From assembly GCA_900551115.1 (NCBI GenBank), contig URUY01000001.1, positions 186,001 through 250,000 of the forward strand: a DNA stretch of 64,000 nt, in the 5' to 3' direction. This document shows, piece after piece, positions 49,709-58,879 of the stretch (position 1 is its first letter; each line of letters starts with the position of its first letter). The position numbers and the translations under genes are program-made. Source of the stretch: an uncultured Lachnospiraceae bacterium. GTDB lineage: Bacteria; Bacillota; Clostridia; Lachnospirales; Lachnospiraceae. Under the pieces are notes generated by a model. That model was not told the origin of the DNA and did not search any database. It was given only the letters and a program-made list of their open reading frames with translations.

Positions 49709-51025
49709 CTACTTTTTCTTTTTTGCAAGCTGCATCTTGCGCATGGATTTGATGGTCTGGGTCAGGGGCCATTTTGCCGGACAGACATAGCTGCAGCAGC
49801 CGCACTCACAGCATTCCATTCCATTCAGCTTAAGGAAGGTTTCCTCATCTCCGTGAACAGCAGCTTCCATAAGCTTGCTTGGCATGACCCTGCCGGGACA
49901 TACCTCTACACATCTTCCGCATTTAATACAGGCAGTAGGCTCCATGGAAGAAACATCATCCGTACTTAAACATAAAAGCGCTGACGCCGTCTTGGTCGTA
50001 GGCACATCTAAATCAAAGATACCAAATCCCATCATCGGACCGCCGGATATGATTTTTGCAGGCTTCACCCGAAAACCGCCCGCCTCTTCTACCAGCTCGT
50101 GATAGTTTGTACCGATACGGACCTTAAAATTACGGGGATGCTTTATGGCATCACCGGTTACGGTTACGATTCTTTCCATCAAAGGCTTGCCCTCAAACAC
50201 CGCATAATATATGGCAACTACCGTATCCACATTATTGACAACACAGCCTACGTCTGCCGGCAGCATGGAGGAATTTATCCTACGCCCCGTGGTTGCAAAC
50301 ACAAGCTGCCGCTCTGCTCCCTGCGGATATTTGGTCTTCAGTGCTTTTACACTGATACGGGTATCATCTTTCGTCAGCTTCTTTAAAAGCTCAATACAGT
50401 CCTTTTTATTGTCCTCCACCGCCATGATACCCTGTGCATTCGGAAACAGGCTTAAAGAGACCTTAAGACCGTTTATCACCTTTTCCGGTTCCTCTATCAT
50501 CCTGCGGTAATCAGAAGTAAGGTACGGCTCGCACTCTGCACAGTTGACAATAACATAATCTATTTTCTCCGGTTTCTTCGGCGACAGCTTAATAAAAGTA
50601 GGAAAGCCTGCTCCGCCCATTCCTACGATTCCTGCCTCTTTTATTCTATCAATAATCTGTTCCCGAGTACTCACTGCAAGGTCCATACAAGGGGCATATT
50701 CCACCTCCTCATACAGTCCGTCATTCTCTATCACAATGCTCATCACACTGTCACCCGTCACTACACGCCGCGGTTCAATAGCTTTTACCGTTCCGGAAAC
50801 GGTTGCATAGATAGGCGCGCTGACAAAAGCAGAAGCCTCTGCTATTTTCTGTCCTGTAAGTACCCTGTCTCCTTTCTTTACAATGGGCGTTGCCGGAGCG
50901 CCTATATGCTGTGACAGGGGATATACCAAATCACCCTTTGGAAGAACCTTCCTGATAGGTTTGTCCTTGGTCATATCCTTGCCGTCATAAGGATGTATTC
51001 CTCCCGTAAATGTCAGTGTTGCCAT
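49709..51025 (-). CDS. rnfC: Rnf complex subunit C (NADH-binding)
   Basis: 438 residues. An N-terminal RnfC barrel (FTGGIHPYDGKDMTKDKPI) is followed by the NADH/FMN-binding region GIVGMGGAGFPTFIKLSP and a SLBB-like segment. Two C-terminal 4Fe-4S motifs follow: CIKCGRCVEVCP and CCECGCCSYVCP. It passes electrons to NAD+. CAGGAGG precedes the start. It is the first gene of the operon, divergent from an RNase H-like gene. Confidence 0.97.
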   Translation of the reverse strand: MATLTFTGGIHPYDGKDMTKDKPIRKVLPKGDLVYPLSQHIGAPATPIVKKGDRVLTGQKIAEASAFVSAPIYATVSGTVKAIEPRRVVTGDSVMSIVIENDGLYEEVEYAPCMDLAVSTREQIIDRIKEAGIVGMGGAGFPTFIKLSPKKPEKIDYVIVNCAECEPYLTSDYRRMIEEPEKVINGLKVSLSLFPNAQGIMAVEDNKKDCIELLKKLTKDDTRISVKALKTKYPQGAERQLVFATTGRRINSSMLPADVGCVVNNVDTVVAIYYAVFEGKPLMERIVTVTGDAIKHPRNFKVRIGTNYHELVEEAGGFRVKPAKIISGGPMMGFGIFDLDVPTTKTASALLCLSTDDVSSMEPTACIKCGRCVEVCPGRVMPSKLMEAAVHGDEETFLKLNGMECCECGCCSYVCPAKWPLTQTIKSMRKMQLAKKKK

Positions 51026-51118
51026 TTTGCTGTCCTCCTGCTCTTTTCTTCTGACAAAACCATTCTCTCTTAATATACTATTTTTTTCATCAAAGTTCTA
51101 CTGCTTTATTAAAAAACA

Positions 51119-51127
51119 TGATATAAT
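51119..51127 (+). promoter_or_regulatory. Extended -10 promoter of the RNase H-like gene
   Basis: TG-A-TATAAT (51119-51127) is a consensus extended -10. No good -35 is visible, as often seen with extended -10 promoters. The start is predicted near 51134, about 43 bases before the ATG, and the in-frame ATG at 51027 would be upstream of the transcript. Confidence 0.6.
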
Positions 51128-51176
51128 CAACACAGTAAAATTAATTGTGACACACAAATATGCAAAGGAGTCCCTT

Positions 51177-52280
51177 ATGTATACTTTAACTCATAAATTG
51201 GAAAACTTCACACCGGCCTACCCGGTAGAAAAGCTGGCCCCTGCAACAGACCTTCTGTTTTTAGACATTGAAACCACCGGTTTTACTGCCAAAAGCTCCG
51301 TTCTCTATATGATAGGCTGCGCTTACTATGAGGACGGCTGCTATTACGTCAGACAATGGATGGCCGAAAGCTATGAGCAGGAAAAAGAAATATTATCTGC
51401 CTTTTTTGAGTTTGCTTCTTATTATAAATACCTGATTCACTTCAACGGCAATAATTTTGACCTCCCCTACCTGCTGCAGAAATGTGCCCAGTTTGAGCTT
51501 CCTTACAACTTTGATTCGTTTACCGGCATTGACCTGTACAAAAGGGTAGCTCCCTACAAATTCTTCTTAAAGCTGCCAAACTGTAAACAAAAAACCATTG
51601 AGCAGTATCTTGGCATTGACAGGGATGATGCTTTTACCGGCGGTGAGCTTATCGGGATTTATCATGATTATGTAAAAAATCCTACGGATATTTCCCAAAA
51701 TGCGCTTTTGCTTCACAACCGCGAGGATATAGAAGGCATGCTGCATATCCTGCCGATTCTTTCTTATTACGACATTTTTAACGGAGACGTAAAAGCCAAA
51801 AAGGTACAGGCCAATTACTATACAGACTTTGCCGGCAACCGCAGGCAAGAGCTTATTATGACGCTCGCGCTGCCCTCGCCATTACCCCTTCCGCTCTCTG
51901 CCTCCATAGGCGGCTGCTATTTTAAGGGTGAAGACGACACTGCCAATTTAAAGGTCCCCATCTATGAAGAAGAATTAAAATATTATTATGCTAACTATAA
52001 GGACTATTATTACCTGCCCACAGAAGATGTTGCACTCCATAAATCCGTAGGTGGTTTTGTAGATAAGGAACACCGCCTGCAGGCTACTGCCGCCACCTGC
52101 TATACCAGAAAGGCCTCTCTGTATCTTCCTCAATGGGAGTTATTGTTTACCCCATTTTTTAAAAGAGATTATAAGAGTAAGGAACTGTTTTTTGAGCTGA
52201 CCGATGAACTCAAAAAAGACAGGCAGGCATTCAGCATATACGCCAAACATGTTCTGGAAATGATGGGAACTACATATTGA
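51177..52280 (+). CDS. Ribonuclease H-like (YprB-type) exonuclease domain protein
   Basis: 367 residues from the ATG at 51177 (AAAGGAG 7 bases upstream). A DEDD-type exonuclease core: LLFLDIETTGFTAKSSVLYM (Asp-x-Glu), HFNGNNFDLPYLLQKC (second Asp), and LLLHNREDIEGMLHIL (last Asp). This is the RNase_H_2/YprB-like family. The C-terminal 150 residues are family-specific and rich in Tyr. The substrate is not known. A strong terminator follows. Confidence 0.85.
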   Translation: MYTLTHKLENFTPAYPVEKLAPATDLLFLDIETTGFTAKSSVLYMIGCAYYEDGCYYVRQWMAESYEQEKEILSAFFEFASYYKYLIHFNGNNFDLPYLLQKCAQFELPYNFDSFTGIDLYKRVAPYKFFLKLPNCKQKTIEQYLGIDRDDAFTGGELIGIYHDYVKNPTDISQNALLLHNREDIEGMLHILPILSYYDIFNGDVKAKKVQANYYTDFAGNRRQELIMTLALPSPLPLPLSASIGGCYFKGEDDTANLKVPIYEEELKYYYANYKDYYYLPTEDVALHKSVGGFVDKEHRLQATAATCYTRKASLYLPQWELLFTPFFKRDYKSKELFFELTDELKKDRQAFSIYAKHVLEMMGTTY

Positions 52281-52307
52281 ACCAATTTTTTTCTAATGCT
52301 AATCATC

Positions 52308-52346
52308 AAAAACGCACTTAACCTGCAATGTGTCAAGTGCGTTTTT
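52308..52346. terminator. Bidirectional terminator, RNase H-like gene / cheR
   Basis: AAAAACGCACTT (52308-52319) and AAGTGCGTTTTT (52335-52346) are perfect 12-bp arms with T-runs on both strands. It serves the plus-strand exonuclease gene and the convergent cheR. Confidence 0.92.
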
Positions 52347-52398
52347 ACATTCTTTTATATTTTTACTAATTTTAACAGCTTTTTATAATGCATCCCTG

Positions 52399-53175
52399 TT
52401 ATGGTTTCAGATAAAAGAAGGAATTCTTCCTCTCATATCCGATTTCCCTATATTCAATAATCTGTTCCGTGCTGCCGATAAACAAAAGTCCACCCGGTTT
52501 CAAAGCCCGCTCAAATTTGCGGTATATTTCTTCCTTGGCTTCTTCCGTAAAGTAAATAAGCACGTTACGGCATACAATCAGATTGCAATCAGAAGGGTAA
52601 GCATCCTTTAAGAGGTTGTGTTCTTTAAATTCTACGCGGCTCTTAATCTCATTGGAAATCTGAAAAGAAGGACCTATCTGCGTAAAATACCGTTTCTTTA
52701 AATCTTCCGGCACACCTGCTATACTTTTTTCATTATAAAGCCCGACCTTTGCCTTGGCAATCACCTGCTTGTCTATATCTGTAGCCAATATCTTAATCTG
52801 GCTTAAGGGCAAATGCTTAGAAAGCGCCATCACAAGGGAATACGGTTCATCACCAGTCGAACATGCGGCACTCCATATCTTCAGATTCCTGCCAAACTTA
52901 GCAATCAGCTCAGGAATAATTTCCTTGTCCAAAAGCTCCCACTGATCACGGTTACGGTAAAATTCAGATACATTAATGGTAAGATAATTCACAAATTCCT
53001 CAAAACGGACTTTATCCGTCTTAAGCACCGTTACATATTTATCATATTCCTTCACACCGTTCTTCGCTATCAGCGTATCAATCCTGCGCTTCATCTGCTT
53101 CTCTTTGTAAGCGTTTAAATCAATATGCGTCAGTTCATATACAGCCTTTTTAAAGTATTCGTAATCGTATGCCAT
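52399..53175 (-). CDS. cheR: CheR-type protein-glutamate methyltransferase
   Basis: 258 residues: N-terminal all-helical CheR domain (about 1-75; YKEKQMKRRIDTLIAKNGV) and a SAM-binding domain (WSAACSTGDEPYSLVMAL, ATDIDKQVIAKA, NLIVCRNVLIYF). CheR methylates receptor glutamates in chemotaxis, but no other chemotaxis genes are in the window, so the target is uncertain. It follows rpsA by 26 bases. Confidence 0.93.
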   Translation of the reverse strand: MAYDYEYFKKAVYELTHIDLNAYKEKQMKRRIDTLIAKNGVKEYDKYVTVLKTDKVRFEEFVNYLTINVSEFYRNRDQWELLDKEIIPELIAKFGRNLKIWSAACSTGDEPYSLVMALSKHLPLSQIKILATDIDKQVIAKAKVGLYNEKSIAGVPEDLKKRYFTQIGPSFQISNEIKSRVEFKEHNLLKDAYPSDCNLIVCRNVLIYFTEEAKEEIYRKFERALKPGGLLFIGSTEQIIEYREIGYERKNSFFYLKP

Positions 53176-53201
53176 TCAGAGAAACCTCACGTCTCTTACT
53201 T

Positions 53202-54359
53202 TTATTCTTCTGTCTCTGCTGCAATAACTGCATCAATATCAACTGATACAACGTCTGCATCCTCATCCTCTGCAAAAGCTGCTTCTTCCTCTGCCTTTAC
53301 AGGTTCGGGAGCAAGCAGTGCTTTGATGCTCAGGCTGATTTTTCTGTCTTCTTCGTTGAAATCCACAACCTTAGCAGTCACAGAGTCTCCTGCCTTCAAT
53401 ACATCAGAAGGCTTTTCAATATGCTCCTTGGAAATCTGTGATACATGAAGCAATGCATCTACACCCGGCTCTAACTCAATAAATGCGCCAAAGTCAGTCA
53501 TTCTTGCTACCGTACCGGTAACTTCCGTACCGATAGCATATTTGGAAGCTGCATCTCTCCAGGGATTCTGATCATCAAACTTAAGGCTTAAAGCAATCTT
53601 GCTGCCGTTTAATTCTTTGATAAGAACCTTTACGGTATCGCCAATCTTGAATACCTTCTTGGGATGCTCTACACGTCCCCATGACATTTCTGAAATATGA
53701 AGCAGTCCGTCTGCGCCGCCCAAATCAATAAAGGCACCAAAGTCGGTAACATTCTTTACAGTACCATCTACAATATCGCCTTCCTTGATACGTGCAAACA
53801 ATTCCTTCTGCATCTCAGCCTTCTTAGCTACAATAAGCTGTCTTCTGTCTCCGATATATCTTCTTCTTTTAGGATTATATTCGCTGACTACAAACTCTAT
53901 TTCCTGTCCGGCATATTTGCTCAGATCCTTTTCATAGGTATCTGATACCAGGCTGGCAGGAATAAAGATTCTGACCTCATCTACAATAACACTTAAACCG
54001 CCGTCCAGTACCTGTGCAACGGTTGCTTTCAGTACTTCCTTGTTGTTGAAGGCTTCTTCAATTCTCTTATTGCCTCTGTCTGCTGCAAGACGCTTGTAGG
54101 TTAAGAGAACCTGTCCTTCGCCGTCATTTACCTTGAGAACCTTTACTTCCATGGTATCTCCCACCTTAACAACGGTAGTTAAATCCACACCGGGTTCGTT
54201 AGTGTACTCGTTTCTGGTAAGAATACCGTCTGACTTGTATCCGATGTTAAGAACGACTTCTTCGGGCTTCACATCAATAACAGTACCTTCAACTACCTCT
54301 CCTGTGTGTATTGTCTTTAATGAATCTTCTAACATTTGTTCAAAAGTTAATTCTGACAT
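53202..54359 (-). CDS. rpsA: S1 domain RNA-binding protein / ribosomal protein S1 homologue
   Basis: 385 residues from the ATG at 54359 (GAGGAGG upstream). Four S1 domains, at about 20-85, 100-165, 185-255 and 270-340; the third and fourth are closest to consensus (VTDFGAFIDLGGADGLLHIS and MTDFGAFIELEPGVDALLHVS). An acidic tail follows (EEEAAFAEDEDAD). Firmicute S1 homologues have four domains rather than six. The start and ribosome site lie inside the end of ispH (20-base overlap); in several clostridia the two genes are fused. Confidence 0.93.
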   Translation of the reverse strand: MSELTFEQMLEDSLKTIHTGEVVEGTVIDVKPEEVVLNIGYKSDGILTRNEYTNEPGVDLTTVVKVGDTMEVKVLKVNDGEGQVLLTYKRLAADRGNKRIEEAFNNKEVLKATVAQVLDGGLSVIVDEVRIFIPASLVSDTYEKDLSKYAGQEIEFVVSEYNPKRRRYIGDRRQLIVAKKAEMQKELFARIKEGDIVDGTVKNVTDFGAFIDLGGADGLLHISEMSWGRVEHPKKVFKIGDTVKVLIKELNGSKIALSLKFDDQNPWRDAASKYAIGTEVTGTVARMTDFGAFIELEPGVDALLHVSQISKEHIEKPSDVLKAGDSVTAKVVDFNEEDRKISLSIKALLAPEPVKAEEEAAFAEDEDADVVSVDIDAVIAAETEE

Positions 54360-55188
54360 AATTTTGAACCTCCTCAATAATATTGTTTGGGGTTGACGCC
54401 CCCGCAGTAATACCCACCAGTCGAACAGCTTTAGGTAGTTCTAAATGCAAGTCATCCAGTGTCTGTATAAAATAGGTGTTAGCACATTCTTTACTGCATA
54501 TTTCATACAGCTTTCTGGTATTGGAACTGTGCCTGCCCCCTATCACTATCATTGCATCAACAGAAGCCGCAATTTCTTTTGCTTCCTTCTGTCTCTCCTC
54601 AGTTGCGTTGCAGATAGTATTCGCAACACTAACATTATAGACTTTTTTCCGAAAAATTTCAACTATATATTGAAATTTATTGTAGTTATATGTCGTTTGA
54701 GAAACAACACAGACTTCTTTATCTTTTTCGGGCTTGAATTTTTCTGCATCTTCTTCATTTTCTACTACTACCGCAGGCGTACCGCACCACCCGACAATTC
54801 CCTCTACCTCCGGGTGCGTTGGGCTTCCCACCACCACAATCTGTTTTCCTTCACTGCTTTCCTTTTCTACAATCCGGTGTATTCTTTTTACGAAAGGACA
54901 GGTAGCGTCTACCAGCCTAAGTCCCTGTTGTTCAATCTGCTCATAGATATCCTTTGCAACCCCGTGAGCCCTGATGATTACGGTTCCGGCTGTAAGCTTT
55001 TTTAATTCCTCTCTGCCTTCAATGACCTTTACCCCCTTCTTTATCAGGTCACCCACCACTTCCTCATTATTTACAATGGCTCCGTAGGTATAGATATCGC
55101 CGGAGCGCCCCGCTTCTTCATAAACCGTGTCAACAGCACGTTTTACGCCAAAACAGAAGCCTCTGCTTTTTGCAAGAATCACTTCCAA
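54340..55188 (-). CDS. ispH: 4-hydroxy-3-methylbut-2-enyl diphosphate reductase
   Basis: Last step of the MEP isoprenoid pathway, giving IPP and DMAPP; a 4Fe-4S enzyme. 282 residues. Conserved Cys: GFCFGVKRAV (Cys12 region), DATCPFVKRIH (Cys96 region), and NTICNATEERQ. Also VIIRAHGV and the catalytic Glu region. The gene sits 2 bases after cmk and overlaps rpsA by 20 bases, part of a cmk-ispH-rpsA unit. Confidence 0.97.
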   Translation of the reverse strand: MEVILAKSRGFCFGVKRAVDTVYEEAGRSGDIYTYGAIVNNEEVVGDLIKKGVKVIEGREELKKLTAGTVIIRAHGVAKDIYEQIEQQGLRLVDATCPFVKRIHRIVEKESSEGKQIVVVGSPTHPEVEGIVGWCGTPAVVVENEEDAEKFKPEKDKEVCVVSQTTYNYNKFQYIVEIFRKKVYNVSVANTICNATEERQKEAKEIAASVDAMIVIGGRHSSNTRKLYEICSKECANTYFIQTLDDLHLELPKAVRLVGITAGASTPNNIIEEVQNYVRINF

Positions 55189-55190
55189 TA

Positions 55191-55865
55191 TCAGTTACTT
55201 CCTTTCTGTTTTTCACATATATCTGTAATTGCCGAAATCACCTCTTCAATCGTCATATCTGAGGAATCCACCAATATGGCATCTTCTGCTTTTTTCAGCG
55301 GTGACTCTTTTCTCGTCATATCCCTCTTATCTCTCTCAATAATATCCTTTTCAATCTCTTTCAGATTACAGCTTTCCCCTTTTGCCGTAAGTTCATCAAA
55401 ACGTCTTTTCGCCCTTATGGCACTGCTTGCAGTCAGAAATATTTTTACATCTGCATCAGGCAGCACACAGGTGCCGATATCCCTGCCGTCCATAATCACA
55501 TCCGTGGTTCTTGCAAGCTGCTTCTGCAGGCTTACCAGCTTCTTACGCACCTTCGGACGGGCAGAGCTGACGGATGCCATATTGCCCACTTCCTCGGTAC
55601 GCAGATATGCATTCACGTTTTCGCCGTTCAGATATACTACCTGCTCGCCGCTCTCGTACTTTATCGTAATGTCTGCATCCTCACATCTGCAGTCAATCTT
55701 ATCCGTATCCGTTTCCTTTATTCCTGCACGAATCATGAAAAGAGCCATTGCACGGTACATTGCTCCGGTATCCACATATACCAGATTCATTTTTTTTGCA
55801 ACCTGCTTTGCAATGGTACTCTTTCCCGCACCTGCCGGTCCGTCTATTGCCACACAATAACTCAT
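55191..55865 (-). CDS. cmk: Cytidylate kinase
   Basis: Phosphorylates CMP and dCMP using ATP. 224 residues. P-loop IDGPAGAGKSTIAKQVAKKM, TGAMYRAMAL, the NMP-binding MDGRDIGTCVLPDADVKIFL, and the lid region ERDKRDMTRKESPL. It starts a unit with ispH and rpsA and lies about 95 bases after the BaiN-type gene. Confidence 0.96.
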   Translation of the reverse strand: MSYCVAIDGPAGAGKSTIAKQVAKKMNLVYVDTGAMYRAMALFMIRAGIKETDTDKIDCRCEDADITIKYESGEQVVYLNGENVNAYLRTEEVGNMASVSSARPKVRKKLVSLQKQLARTTDVIMDGRDIGTCVLPDADVKIFLTASSAIRAKRRFDELTAKGESCNLKEIEKDIIERDKRDMTRKESPLKKAEDAILVDSSDMTIEEVISAITDICEKQKGSN

Positions 55866-55959
55866 CCTTTATCTCCTTTTAATCCTTTATCGTTTACCTT
55901 TTATGCCAATCCCATTATCCGGCGGCTGCAATGCCTCACGCCGTCAGATAAATATCCTG

Positions 55960-57201
55960 CTAAATGCTGCTTCCTGCCAGATGCCCGGTGGACCATGCAA
56001 TCTGGAGATTGAAGCCTCCGGTCAGAGCGTCCAAATCAAGCACTTCGCCTGCAAAGTAAAGACCTTGTACTTTCTTTGACTCCATGGTAGAAGGGTTTAT
56101 ATCCTTTACGGAAACGCCGCCCTTTGTTATAATGGCTTCCGCAAAGCCCCTGCAGCCGATGACTGTAAGCGGCAGATTCTTAATGAGACACACAAAAGCC
56201 TTTCTTTCTTCCCTTGTTACTTCATTTATTTTTTTCTCAGGATTAATGCCTGAAAGTGCAATCATAACAGGAATCAGTCTTGCCGGGAAAAGCCCGCCCA
56301 ATGCATTTTTAAATGCTTTGTTCTTATTCTCTTCAAAATCCCTTAAAAGTCTTTTGTCTAATTGCTCTTCTGAAAGCGCAGGCTTTAAATCTATGAAAAG
56401 CTTTGCTTCCTGCCCATATGCCTTTTGCACATAAGAACAGCTTGCGCTTAAAATCAAAGGACCGCTTACTCCGAAATGAGTAAACAGCATCTCACCGAAA
56501 TCACTGTAAATTTCCTTTTCCCTGTACTTTAAGGATACTTTTACGTTTTTTAGGGACAGTCCCATCAAATCCCCGCAAAAGGGTTCCTTACATTCTAAAG
56601 GAACAAGGGAAGGCTTTCTCTCTATCAGTTTGTGTCCGGTGCTTTCCGCAAAACGATAGCCGTCTCCCGTAGAACCCGTGCTTTCATAAGAAATTCCGCC
56701 CGTTGCCACAATAACGGCATCTGCAAGAGCATCCTTGCCGTTAAACAGTTGTACGCCGCAGACTGTCTCTGTCCCGTCCTCTGCCTGCTTTGTCAGAATC
56801 TTTTTAACACCGGTATTCAGTACCGTTTCTACACTAAGCTCAGTCAGTTTTTTTTGCAGGGCTTTGATAATGTCGGAGGAATGGTCCGATACCGGAAACA
56901 CCCGCTCTCCCCGCTCTGTTTTTAAGGGACAGCCGGCATTTTCAAAAAATGCCATAACCTGCCTGTTGTCATACCCATAAACGGCACTGTATAAAAACTT
57001 GGGATTGCCTGTTATATTCAAAAACAGCTCCTCAGTTTCACAGGCATTGGTCACATTACATCTGCCTTTTCCTGTAATAAACAGCTTTTTCCCTAACTTT
57101 TCATTTTTCTCATACAGAATAGTGCTGTGCCCATTCTGTGCTGCGGCAATGGCAGCCATCATACCTGCCGCTCCGCCGCCGATAACAATCACTTTGCTCA
57201 T
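55960..57201 (-). CDS. BaiN/HI0933-family FAD-dependent oxidoreductase
   Basis: 413 residues from the ATG at 57201. FAD-binding GGGAAGMMAAIAAAQNGHST near the start, KLGKKLFITGKGRCNVTNAC, VIVATGGISYESTGSTGDGY, and a C-terminal GLYFAGEVLDLDALTGGFNLQ. The family is widespread; one member, BaiN, was linked to bile-acid dehydroxylation in Clostridium scindens, but most have no known substrate. The position next to cmk-ispH-rpsA is common in clostridia. No bai genes are nearby, so a bile-acid role is not implied. Confidence 0.92.
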   Translation of the reverse strand: MSKVIVIGGGAAGMMAAIAAAQNGHSTILYEKNEKLGKKLFITGKGRCNVTNACETEELFLNITGNPKFLYSAVYGYDNRQVMAFFENAGCPLKTERGERVFPVSDHSSDIIKALQKKLTELSVETVLNTGVKKILTKQAEDGTETVCGVQLFNGKDALADAVIVATGGISYESTGSTGDGYRFAESTGHKLIERKPSLVPLECKEPFCGDLMGLSLKNVKVSLKYREKEIYSDFGEMLFTHFGVSGPLILSASCSYVQKAYGQEAKLFIDLKPALSEEQLDKRLLRDFEENKNKAFKNALGGLFPARLIPVMIALSGINPEKKINEVTREERKAFVCLIKNLPLTVIGCRGFAEAIITKGGVSVKDINPSTMESKKVQGLYFAGEVLDLDALTGGFNLQIAWSTGHLAGSSI

Positions 57202-57212
57202 ATTGCTTCCGC

Positions 57213-58133
57213 CTATCTGTTTTTCCAAAGTGGATTTTCCAACATAGGTTCCTCATCAATAAAATTAATTTCATCATTCAGATATACCTGATAGTTATTC
57301 CACACATCCTCTAAGGTCTCTAAATTCTTTTTTACTTCCTGTGGGCGTTTTAAGCACATTGCCACCACCAGCGCATTAATCACGCTTAAGGGAGCCACTA
57401 AAGAATCTACTATGGAAACCATGTCGCTTCTGGCAAGCAGATTGCAGGAGGAATACAGGCACATGGGGGAATGGATGGAATCTGTAATACTGATTACCTT
57501 GGCATTCCGGTCATTTGCAAACTCCAGCGCTTTTAAGGTACGCATGGAATACCGTGGAAATCCGATGCCGATAATCACATCTTTTTCATCAATCCGTATC
57601 ATCTGTTCAAAGGTTTCACTGACGCTTGTAGTATTTAACAGCGTCACGCCGCCTCTTATCATATTCAGATAAAAGTGCAAAAAATCAGCCAACGGGGCGC
57701 AGCTTCTAAGCCCGATAATATAAATGTTTTCAGCCTCTAAAATCGTACTCACTGCCATTTCAAAGGCTGCCGGATCCAAATTTCCGATGGTATCCTGGAT
57801 CTTTTCAATATCTGCTCCCAACACAGAGGATAAGATTTCCGACTGGCTGCTGTGACCGTATTTTACACCGATTTTCTGCACAGAACTCAGCTTGTCCTTG
57901 ACCCATTCCTCCAGCGCCTTCTGAAACTCCGGATAACCGTCATAGCCGATACCGGAAGCAAAACGCACAACAGTGGATTCACTGATGCCTAAGGTTTCCC
58001 CCAGCTTGGCTGCCGTCATAAAAACCGCCTGGTCGTAGTGGTCCTTAATAAATCCGGCAATAGCCTTATGGCTTTTACTCATGCTATTGTATTTTTCATC
58101 TATTCTCGCAATAATATCCTGTCCGTTAACCAT
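57213..58133 (-). CDS. MurR/RpiR family transcriptional regulator
   Basis: 307 residues from the ATG at 58133 (AGGAG 8 bases upstream, inside the TetR gene). The N-terminal helix-turn-helix RpiR domain (AAKLGETLGISESTVVRFASGIGYDGYPEF) is followed by a SIS sugar-phosphate-binding domain (about 125-260; NIYIIGLRSCAPLADFLHFY). Such proteins sense phosphorylated sugars. It overlaps the TetR-family gene by 8 bases and precedes the BaiN-type gene by 11 bases. Confidence 0.93.
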   Translation of the reverse strand: MVNGQDIIARIDEKYNSMSKSHKAIAGFIKDHYDQAVFMTAAKLGETLGISESTVVRFASGIGYDGYPEFQKALEEWVKDKLSSVQKIGVKYGHSSQSEILSSVLGADIEKIQDTIGNLDPAAFEMAVSTILEAENIYIIGLRSCAPLADFLHFYLNMIRGGVTLLNTTSVSETFEQMIRIDEKDVIIGIGFPRYSMRTLKALEFANDRNAKVISITDSIHSPMCLYSSCNLLARSDMVSIVDSLVAPLSVINALVVAMCLKRPQEVKKNLETLEDVWNNYQVYLNDEINFIDEEPMLENPLWKNR

Positions 58134-58668
58134 TTGCATACTCCTGTTCCAGCATCCGTCTGGTTTCCACATCCGACAGATCATAATCTCCCGTAAGACT
58201 CATACATGCCGCTCCGTGAATAAACAGCCACATCCTCATAAACATGCCCTGCGGGTCCTTACACCCTTCTGCCGCCGCCCTGTTTATCTCAAAAAGAACA
58301 TTTCCCCGCTCTCCGTTTAAAATCTCATACAGGCTCTTTTTGCCGGATACTTCTGATAAGAACAAAAGCTGAAACAAATGCTTTTCTTCCTTGGCAAATG
58401 CAATATATGCCATACCCAGATTAGAAAAAGGCGCATTCCCCATCCGCGGATATAAATCGTAATAATCCCTGAAAAAACCCACCGCCTTTTCATAAACCGC
58501 CTTCCACAGTTCTTCCATATTTTTATACACTCTGAAAATAGGCTGGGTGGAACAACCGGCTTTTACCGCAACCCTTCTTGCAGTAACATTGCTAAAGCCC
58601 TCTTTTCGTGTCATCTCAAAAGCCGTATCCAAAATATCCTGCTGGGTAATCGTCTCTTTTCTTGCCAT
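58126..58668 (-). CDS. TetR family transcriptional regulator
   Basis: 180 residues. N-terminal helix-turn-helix ITQQDILDTAFEMTRKEGFS ... VAVKAGCSTQPIFRVYKNMEEL (about 7-55), and a C-terminal TetR_C_33-like ligand domain. It is the first gene of a unit with the RpiR-type regulator. A TAACA/TGTTA palindrome overlaps its -10 box, which suggests autorepression. The ligand is unknown. Confidence 0.92.
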   Translation of the reverse strand: MARKETITQQDILDTAFEMTRKEGFSNVTARRVAVKAGCSTQPIFRVYKNMEELWKAVYEKAVGFFRDYYDLYPRMGNAPFSNLGMAYIAFAKEEKHLFQLLFLSEVSGKKSLYEILNGERGNVLFEINRAAAEGCKDPQGMFMRMWLFIHGAACMSLTGDYDLSDVETRRMLEQEYANG

Positions 58669-58734
58669 ACCGTACCTCTCCCTGCTGATTGAACAATTTT
58701 ATCCGTTCTTTGTACACAACATGTCCCGAAATCG

Positions 58735-58774
58735 TAACACTTGTTATTTTAACCTGTTTTTCCTAAATAGTCAA
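58735..58774 (-). promoter_or_regulatory. TetR-gene promoter and operator
   Basis: On the minus strand, TTGACT (58769-58774), 17 bases, TAAAAT (58746-58751). TAACA-CT-TGTTA (58735-58746) overlaps the start-site region and is a likely operator for the TetR-type protein. Confidence 0.7.
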
Positions 58775-58821
58775 GTCCTGATAATTCTTGGAGGCTTAGA
58801 AAAAAAGCAGAAAACAAATCA

Positions 58822-58863
58822 GAAAAAGAGCGCCTCTATGGCCTTTTCAGTCATAGAAACGCT
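58822..58863 (-). terminator. Terminator of the decarboxylase operon
   Basis: On the minus strand, GAGCGTTTCTATG (58851-58863) pairs with CATAGAGGCGCTC (58827-58839), including two G-T pairs, followed by TTTTTC. It lies 17 bases after the oadA stop. Confidence 0.88.
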
Positions 58864-58879
58864 CCTGTTACAGTTACAA

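Noticed and set aside
55960..57201. Bile-acid 7-dehydroxylation gene baiN
   Set aside because: Only the broad flavoprotein family matches; no bai operon is present, and the family is common in organisms without this pathway.
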